DNA of 5,832 nucleotides from Flavobacteriales bacterium (GTDB taxonomy: Bacteria; Bacteroidota; Bacteroidia; Flavobacteriales; Flavobacteriaceae), in NCBI GenBank assembly GCA_015494775.1, contig WGAP01000116.1, forward strand, positions 1 through 5,832, written 5' to 3'. Every line of letters begins with the position of its first letter. The stretch's first letter is position 1. Below, one piece after another: positions 1-4,276 of the stretch. The notes under the pieces are model-generated. The model did no database searches. It was not told the origin of the DNA and saw nothing but the letters and a program-made list of their open reading frames with translations. Both the position numbers and the translations under genes were made by a program.

Positions 1-27
1 CCCGAAGGAAGCCCCACGCACGGGCGG

Positions 28-56
28 GCGCGGGCGCGCGGCACGCGCGCCCGCGC
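28..56. repeat. Perfect 13-bp GC-only hairpin, GCA loop
   Basis: Bases 28-40 (GCGCGGGCGCGCG) are the exact reverse complement of 44-56, separated only by GCA at 41-43. Every stem base is G or C. No T-run follows on the plus strand, where AAAA follows, and the minus strand continues into more G/C, so it does not look like an ordinary intrinsic terminator. It may be part of a larger repeat array extending left of the window. Confidence 0.85.
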
Positions 57-110
57 AAAACCACGGCATCCGCCAAGGCGAATATAAGCGGACAGCCCGG
101 CGGGCGCTCG

Positions 111-272
111 GCGTTGCAGCAAGCATAAAACCTTCACACCAAGTCTTGTTCTTTTTGCCGATTACGGCATTGACCATCCTTGCCATAGCTACGGCTATGC
201 CTTCGGATTGCCGGCTTTGTTCTTAACAAAAATAACTTCGACTTATCCGACATTTTATGCTTGCTGCAACGC
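111..272. repeat. MITE-like unit with 20-bp perfect inverted ends
   Basis: Bases 111-130 (starting GCGTTGCAGCAAGC) are the exact reverse complement of 253-272 over 20 bp, and the match stops abruptly on both sides. The 122-bp interior is much less GC-rich than its flanks. It contains smaller perfect inverted repeats: TGCCG/CGGCA (156-160/165-169), CATAGC/GCTATG (184-189/194-199) and TTTGTT/AACAAA (216-221/225-230). No transposase is encoded, and I found no convincing target-site duplication next to the ends. The layout fits a non-autonomous miniature inverted-repeat element or a dispersed intergenic repeat. A structured RNA is an alternative. Whether it is mobile cannot be seen from one copy. 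Confidence 0.6.
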
Positions 273-316
273 GTGAGGAAACGGACGATGCGAAAGCGCT
301 CCGCCGCTTGAAGCAG

Positions 317-494
317 CGTCCGAGGCCCCGCCGCGGCGCGCGTCAGCGCGCCGGGCGGATGGCCGGACGTAAACATTTGAAAATCAATGGAAAGCCCCGC
401 CCCGCGGCGAAGCCGCGGGGCGGGGCGCCGATACAATCATTCCAACGTCCGGCCATCCGCCGCGGGCATTCGCCCGCCGGCGGGGCCCCGAACG
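317..494. repeat. Nested inverted repeat forming a four-way junction
   Basis: Five complementary blocks nest exactly. The outer stem is 324-333/478-487 (10 bp perfect, extendable to 317/494 with two mismatches). Hairpin A is 334-341/346-353 (8 bp, loop GTCA). The inner stem is 354-370/445-461 (17 bp perfect, starting GGCGGATGG). Hairpin B is 462-467/472-477 (6 bp, loop ATTC). The four arms abut with no unpaired base at the junction. Inside the inner stem, a further 5 bp can pair (388-392/440-444), and a separate 15-bp hairpin occupies 394-426. Such ordered complementarity is very unlikely by chance, even in GC-rich sequence. Candidate roles are a transposon end or fold recognised as single-stranded DNA, a dispersed palindromic repeat, or a structured RNA. 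The sequence alone does not decide between them. Confidence 0.85.
394..426. repeat. Perfect 15-bp GC hairpin with GAA triloop
   Basis: Bases 394-408 (GCCCCGCCCCGCGGC) are the exact reverse complement of 412-426, with GAA at 409-411 as the loop. It sits near the centre of the 317-494 structure. Read on the minus strand it is followed by only three T residues, so a terminator role is weak. The tiny loop and all-GC stem make it an extremely stable foldback on either strand. Confidence 0.9.
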
Positions 495-497
495 TGA

Positions 498-509
498 GCG
501 CCCGGGCGC
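498..509. repeat. 12-bp perfect palindrome
   Basis: GCGCCCGGGCGC is self-complementary. It lies 3 bases beyond the right edge of the nested inverted repeat and before the A/T-rich leader of the channel gene. It may belong to the same element. Its function is unknown. Confidence 0.7.
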
Positions 510-569
510 CCTGATAAAAAACACCCCTAACTGCTTTTTTCTTGCTATTTTTACAACAAAATTGCTCCT

Positions 570-2219
570 ATGCGTCGTGCCGTGTGGATATTGCTTTGGA
601 TTTTGCCCCGGTTGCTTGCGGCCCAACAGGCGGACTTGTCGTCGCCGCGCGCTACGATTTATACGCATCTGGAAAATTTGAAGCCCGGGCATTATCATCC
701 CGAGATTTCGGCCCTGACCTTTTACGGACTTCCCAAGGATGCGGCGCGCGACAAAGCGTTGAAACTCAAATACATTTATGCGGGTTACGGGCTCAACGTG
801 GACTATAATCAAATTCCCAACGCCCCGGATTATACCGACAGCATTCATTTTCCGTTTCCGCGCCGGGCCTACATTCCGTTTCCGCTGCGGCTGCGCGACG
901 TGTATGTGGAAAAATACGGCGGCCGGTGGTATTATTCGCAGCACACCGCCGCGCGCATCGACGGTTTGTTTGACCGGCTTTATCCCTACGGGGTTGATTT
1001 TGTGCAACATATTCCCGCCGAGTTGAAAATCAAGTTGCTGGGTTGGGAACTGTGGCAGTGGTTGGGATTCATATTGCTACTGGCAGCCGCTTGGCTCGTG
1101 CATTTGATAGCCAAACGGATTTTTTATTACCTGCTGCGTTTGGCCAAGCGAAAACTTTTGCCTTTGGCCTTCGACGTGGCACGCATCGACCGGCGGATGT
1201 TGCAGTTTTCGGACCCTGTTTCGTATTTGGTGGCCTTGTCGTTGCTCCAAAAATTTATTCCCAGTTTACTGCTGTCGTTTCGTAGCAGCCAATTCCTGAT
1301 AGGCGGATTGGAAATAGCGAAAATTCTGTTGTGGATTTTGATTTTTATCCGTTTGGTGGACTTGATGATGTCGTTCTACGTAACGCGGGCCGAACGCAGT
1401 GCCAGCAAGCTCGACGACCAATTGGTGCCCATTTTGCGCAATACGCTCAAAGCCCTGGTGATTATTGTGGGCGGTTTCAAGTTGATGATTGCCTTCGGGG
1501 CGGATCCCAAAACGGTGTTGGCCGGTGCCAGTATAGGCGGTTTGGCCATCGGTTTGGCTTCGCAGGATACGATTAGGAATTTGATAGGCACCTTTATGAT
1601 TTTTGTGGACAAGCCCTTCCGCATCGGTGATTGGATTTCGTTCGAAAATATTGAAGGTTCGGTGGAGGAAGTGGGCTTCCGCTCGTCGATTATCCGGGCG
1701 GCGGATACCACCGTTTTCAAGGTGCCCAACAGCAAATTGGCCGAGATTGCCATCAACAACAAAGGTCAACGCGTTTACCGGCGCTACACCACGCGCTTGG
1801 GCATTCGCTACGACACGCCGCCGCAACTCATCGAACAATTTGTCGAAGGTATCAAACAAATCATCGAGCGGCATCCGCTTACGCGCAATTCGTCCGACCA
1901 TACGCCCTACAACGTAAAGCCCTACAACGTAGAGTTTGTGGACTACGGCGATTCGGCCTTGGAAATTTTGGTCAATGTGTATTTCAAAACAAGCGATTGG
2001 GGCGAAGAAATGCACGGGCGGCATATTCTGCATTTGGGCATATTGCGTTTGGCCGAAAAATTGGGCGTGGGCTTTGCCTTTCCGTCGCAAACGCTCTATA
2101 TGGAATTGTTTCCCGAAAAAAAGCCCGAATTTCCGCAGTATGATACCGACCTTGAAAGTATTCGCAAGCGGATGGAAGCGGCCCTGGCCGAGTTTGAAAA
2201 AATTATCAGTAAGTATTAG
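570..2219 (+). CDS. MscS-family mechanosensitive ion channel
   Basis: A 549-residue inner-membrane channel of the MscS superfamily, expected to open under membrane tension and release solutes on osmotic downshock. Residues 1-19 look like a signal peptide (cut near LLAA|QQ). Residues 20-155 form a soluble, presumably periplasmic domain seen in large Bacteroidota MscS proteins. Hydrophobic segments lie near 161-182, 217-238, 243-268 and 290-310. They are followed by the pore helix TM3 (about 312-345) with the family-typical Gly/Ala-rich GGLAIGLASQDTIRNLIG and the exit sequence FVDKPFRIGDWI. The beta domain (PNSKL at 386-390) and the C-terminal alpha/beta vestibule follow, ending in a charged helix. 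It is almost twice as long as E. coli MscS because of the N-terminal domain and extra membrane helices. The start is chosen because the signal peptide begins at this ATG; no Shine-Dalgarno site is evident. The family call is firm; gating behaviour and ion selectivity are unknown. Confidence 0.95.
   Translation: MRRAVWILLWILPRLLAAQQADLSSPRATIYTHLENLKPGHYHPEISALTFYGLPKDAARDKALKLKYIYAGYGLNVDYNQIPNAPDYTDSIHFPFPRRAYIPFPLRLRDVYVEKYGGRWYYSQHTAARIDGLFDRLYPYGVDFVQHIPAELKIKLLGWELWQWLGFILLLAAAWLVHLIAKRIFYYLLRLAKRKLLPLAFDVARIDRRMLQFSDPVSYLVALSLLQKFIPSLLLSFRSSQFLIGGLEIAKILLWILIFIRLVDLMMSFYVTRAERSASKLDDQLVPILRNTLKALVIIVGGFKLMIAFGADPKTVLAGASIGGLAIGLASQDTIRNLIGTFMIFVDKPFRIGDWISFENIEGSVEEVGFRSSIIRAADTTVFKVPNSKLAEIAINNKGQRVYRRYTTRLGIRYDTPPQLIEQFVEGIKQIIERHPLTRNSSDHTPYNVKPYNVEFVDYGDSALEILVNVYFKTSDWGEEMHGRHILHLGILRLAEKLGVGFAFPSQTLYMELFPEKKPEFPQYDTDLESIRKRMEAALAEFEKIISKY
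1904..1931 (+). repeat. 15-bp in-frame tandem duplication inside the channel gene
   Basis: The 13 bases GCCCTACAACGTA at 1904-1916 recur at 1919-1931 with a period of 15, giving the peptide PYNVKPYNVE at residues 446-455. It lies in the C-terminal cytoplasmic domain, at the start of the strand leading to EFVDYGDSALEILV. It preserves the frame and looks like a recent slippage duplication that the fold tolerates. Confidence 0.8.
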
Positions 2220-2227
2220 GCATTGTT

Positions 2228-2839
2228 ATGGGATGGTATCAGTATGTGATGGCGGCGGCCTACGATCCTTTTATGCGGCGTTTGGAAAAGGATTTGAAGC
2301 ATTATCGTAAAAAACTTTTGGGCATGACCCGTGGCCGGGTGCTGGAAGTGGGCGCCGGCACGGGGGTGAATTTCGATTTTTATCCCGGGGAGGTCGAGGT
2401 AATGGCCATCGAGCCGTCGCGGGCCATGTTTCGCAAAGCGAAAAAGCGGCTTACACATCCGAACATACGGCTTTATAACATGGGCTTGGAAGATGAGCAT
2501 GTGAATGCGTTGCGCCCGCCCGAAGGATTTGATTTTGTAGTGTCGATGTTGGTCTTGTGTTCGGTGCGGGAATATCCCGAGGCCATTGCGCGCTATTACA
2601 AACTCTTGGCCGATAAGGGCAAATTGTTGGTTTTGGAACACATTCATGCCACGGGAACGGCATACGGAAAGTTTCAGCAGTGGGTCAATCCCGTATGGCG
2701 CCCCCTGGCCGACGGATGCAACCTGACCCGAAGGCAGGATTTGGATTTGAAAAAATATTTCCGACCCGTGGAAGAAGGATATTTCCGGCTGGGAACCGAT
2801 TGGTATTGGGCGGTGATGGAAAAAAGGCCGGGTTTATAA
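2228..2839 (+). CDS. METTL7-like class I SAM-dependent methyltransferase
   Basis: A 203-residue Rossmann-fold methyltransferase, complete and without a signal peptide. The SAM-binding motif I is VLEVGAGTG (38-46). The acidic residue after strand 2 is Glu62 in AIEPS. Motif IV lies in FDFVVSMLVLCSV (101-113), and LLVLEHIH (133-140) is the strand-5 region. Residues 153-168 (VNPVWRPLADGCNLTR) match the segment typical of the METTL7/TMT1 group, whose human members methylate thiols. Bacterial relatives are often labelled phospholipid or ubiquinone methyltransferases by similarity only. The acceptor substrate here is unknown. The ATG is 8 bases after the channel stop, so the two genes are probably co-transcribed; no strong ribosome site is visible. 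The 3' end overlaps the convergent hydrolase gene by 6 bp. The fold is certain and the subfamily likely. Confidence 0.93.
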   Translation: MGWYQYVMAAAYDPFMRRLEKDLKHYRKKLLGMTRGRVLEVGAGTGVNFDFYPGEVEVMAIEPSRAMFRKAKKRLTHPNIRLYNMGLEDEHVNALRPPEGFDFVVSMLVLCSVREYPEAIARYYKLLADKGKLLVLEHIHATGTAYGKFQQWVNPVWRPLADGCNLTRRQDLDLKKYFRPVEEGYFRLGTDWYWAVMEKRPGL

Positions 2840-3682
2840 ATGTTGTAAGATAAAATGCTGCGCTTTTTGGGCGGCATCCCAGCCGTCGGCATTATTGAAA
2901 ATATGTCCGCTGTTGGGGTAAAGGTAAAATTCATTTTCCACGCCGGCCGAATCGAGGCGAGCGTGTAGGCGTTGTCCTTGGGTGGGCGGAACCAGGGTGT
3001 CGGCACCGCCATAAAATAAAATCGATGGTGGTGTGGAGGATTGCACATAGTGATAGGGGCTTACGCCGGCGTAGTAGCTTTCGTTGCCCTGGTAGGGATG
3101 ATTGAAAATATATTCGATGCCGGTAAAAATATATTGCCAATGTCCGGCGGTATGATATTGGGGGTCATTGAAATCCACCGGACCTACAAAATTGATAACA
3201 CCTTTGATGCGTTGCGGGTCGGCATAGCGGTAAGCATAGAGCGAAGCGATATGGCTGCCCGAACTCAGCCCGAAAACGATGATCCGCCGGGCCGGAAAAT
3301 GATACTGCGTATCGAGGGCATCGATGGCGGCGGCAATATCATCGGTTTGTTGCGGAACGGGTGGCGCCGTGGGAGTGTCCAAGCGGTAATCGAGGTTGAT
3401 AACGGCATAACGGGCCAGGCCGCGTTCGAAATCGAACCAAGGAGCAAAATCACTTTTGTCGCGTTGGTACCAACTGCCGCCGTGTACCAAGACAATCAAT
3501 CCCATGGTGTCGCGAACGCCGGCGGGAATATACACGTCCATGATTTGCTGCGGATGGCTGCCATAGTGTACATCGTAATCCAAAACCGTGCTACGAAATT
3601 GGGATTCATCCCGGGTATTTCGCTTATGACAGGCCGTCAAAAGAAGTCCGGTCAAGACCGCAAGAAACAAAAATCGCTTCAT
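2834..3682 (-). CDS. Lipoprotein alpha/beta hydrolase (esterase-like)
   Basis: A 282-residue enzyme of the alpha/beta hydrolase fold, similar in layout to secreted carboxylesterases of the BD-FAE/lipase-like group. Residues 1-18 are a lipoprotein signal with lipobox LTAC, so Cys18 would be lipidated and the enzyme anchored in an envelope membrane. No acidic surface-export motif directly follows the Cys. The oxyanion-hole motif is HGGSW (67-71). The nucleophile is Ser140 in GLSSG (138-142), the acid is Asp228 in YGGADTLVPP, and the base is His260 in NSGHIF. All triad residues are present with normal spacing. Substrate is unknown; ester hydrolysis is the safest guess. The start is placed at the ATG that begins the lipoprotein signal. 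It is transcribed towards the methyltransferase gene, overlapping its last 6 bases, with its own short A/T-rich leader. Confidence 0.93.
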   Translation of the reverse strand: MKRFLFLAVLTGLLLTACHKRNTRDESQFRSTVLDYDVHYGSHPQQIMDVYIPAGVRDTMGLIVLVHGGSWYQRDKSDFAPWFDFERGLARYAVINLDYRLDTPTAPPVPQQTDDIAAAIDALDTQYHFPARRIIVFGLSSGSHIASLYAYRYADPQRIKGVINFVGPVDFNDPQYHTAGHWQYIFTGIEYIFNHPYQGNESYYAGVSPYHYVQSSTPPSILFYGGADTLVPPTQGQRLHARLDSAGVENEFYLYPNSGHIFNNADGWDAAQKAQHFILQHL

Positions 3683-3698
3683 GGATGAAATTTTAGGG

Positions 3699-3729
3699 GA
3701 AAGTTACGACAATTTCCGGCAAACAAAAA
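3699..3729 (-). promoter_or_regulatory. Possible Bacteroidota-type promoter of the hydrolase gene
   Basis: On the minus strand, TTTTTG (3729-3724) is followed after 17 bases by TAACTTTC (3706-3699). This resembles the Bacteroidota pattern of a TTTG -33 element and TAnnTTTG -7 element, with the last G replaced by C and a slightly short spacer. A transcript would start only about 10-15 bases before the hydrolase ATG at 3682. The -33 element overlaps the T-run of the upstream terminator. This is weak evidence from consensus matching alone. Confidence 0.25.
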
Positions 3730-3754
3730 CCCGCTCCAAGGTAGGAGCGGGTTT
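3721..3754 (-). terminator. Intrinsic terminator of the secreted-protein unit
   Basis: An 11-bp perfect stem (AAACCCGCTCC at 3727-3737 against 3744-3754) encloses the 6-base loop 3738-3743. Read on the minus strand, the G/C-rich stem is followed by TTTTTGTTT (3729-3721), which partly overlaps the stem. It lies 33 bases after the stop of the sorting-domain protein and before the hydrolase gene, exactly where the minus-strand unit should end. Confidence 0.88.
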
Positions 3755-3787
3755 GAAATGAGAAAAACAATAACCCTAAAATTCCGG

Positions 3788-4270
3788 TTATTCTTTTTGT
3801 ACCTTGCGGGTGGTGTATCTGTGCGTGTCGCGGTCGATAACCGAAACCAGGTACATGCCCGTTTTCAGTTGGCTTACGTTGACCGAAATTTGATCACCCG
3901 TAAAACGGAAATGCATCACCTGGCGGCCCGAAAGGTCGTGAACATAAACCTCGAAGGTTTTGTTTTCGGCCGTGCGGATGTGCAATTCCCGTTCCATGGG
4001 GTTGGGAAAGAGTTCCACGCCCGATAGCGCGGTGTATTCCTCCACGCCCATTATGGCGGCCAGGTCGGGCCCGATAAAGCCCTCGGACAGGTGGGTGGCG
4101 CCCACGGTGGCTTCGCGGTTGGCCAACTCACCGCCGGCGGTAATGATGTTCATTCCTGCTTGGGATGCGGTGGTGCCCACCGGTGCCAGGGACGACTTGC
4201 GGAGTTGTAACTGCCCGAAAGCGGCCCAGCCCGTAAGGAGGATGATGAAGGTTAACAGGTATTTTTTCAT
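3788..4270 (-). CDS. Small secreted protein with T9SS type A sorting domain
   Basis: A 160-residue exported protein. Residues 1-19 are a signal peptide (MKKYLLTFIILL, cut near AFG|Q20), giving Sec export. Residues 21-75 form a short region with GGELANREATVG and HLSEGF, which resembles the GG...TIGE...LTQGF module common in small Bacteroidota secreted proteins. Residues 86-160 are a T9SS type A sorting domain: LFPNP (87-91), then ELHIRT, VYVHDLSGRQV, ISVNVSQLKTGMYLVSV and the basic end TTRKVQKE. This domain directs passage through the outer-membrane type IX pore and is usually removed or used for surface anchoring. There is almost no cargo beyond the short module, which is odd for a T9SS substrate. 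The ATG lies 6 bases after the stop of the upstream repeat protein, so they are very probably one operon. Its function is unknown. Confidence 0.92.
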   Translation of the reverse strand: MKKYLLTFIILLTGWAAFGQLQLRKSSLAPVGTTASQAGMNIITAGGELANREATVGATHLSEGFIGPDLAAIMGVEEYTALSGVELFPNPMERELHIRTAENKTFEVYVHDLSGRQVMHFRFTGDQISVNVSQLKTGMYLVSVIDRDTHRYTTRKVQKE

Positions 4271-4276
4271 AAGGCA

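Larger units (their letters stand above)
1..569. other. Gene-free, repeat-dense intergenic region
   Basis: No reading frame here looks like a real protein. The open frames that cross it are Arg/Pro/Gly-rich conceptual translations of GC-rich palindromes and show no recognisable domain. Composition is patchy: 1-60 and about 320-510 are almost pure G/C, while 131-260 and 515-569 are balanced or A/T-rich. The stretch contains several independent inverted repeats, listed separately. The last 50 bases before the channel gene at 570 are A/T-rich and probably hold its leader and promoter. The box TATTTTTA (546-553) resembles the Bacteroidota -7 consensus TAnnTTTG, but I see no matching -33 TTG element, so no promoter is called. 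Confidence 0.75.

Noticed and set aside
394..426. Intrinsic terminator reading of the 15-bp GC hairpin
   Set aside because: Only three T residues follow on the minus strand and none on the plus strand, and no gene ends next to it within the window.
134..436. 100-codon minus-strand open frame across the intergenic repeats
   Set aside because: It translates the MITE-like unit and GC palindromes, is rich in Arg/Pro, and has no domain. The part beginning MSDKSKLF lies within the inverted-repeat unit and does not look like protein-coding sequence.
317..494. Integron attC-type recombination site
   Set aside because: The nested palindrome is reminiscent of folded recombination sites, but I see no paired GTTRRRY and RYYYAAC core sites at its ends and no integrase or cassette array.
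28..494. CRISPR array
   Set aside because: The repeats are inverted and of different sequences and lengths, without regularly spaced direct repeats.
384..1010. 208-codon minus-strand open frame
   Set aside because: It is antisense to the start of the well-supported channel gene and runs into the GC palindromes. Composition is typical of a shadow frame.
1266..2090. 274-codon minus-strand open frame
   Set aside because: It lies fully antisense to the conserved MscS pore and beta domain. Its His/Gln-rich sequence mirrors the codons of the real gene and shows no domain.
3041..3688. 215-codon plus-strand open frame
   Set aside because: It is antisense to the hydrolase, which has an intact triad and lipoprotein signal. 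The plus-strand product has no recognisable motif.
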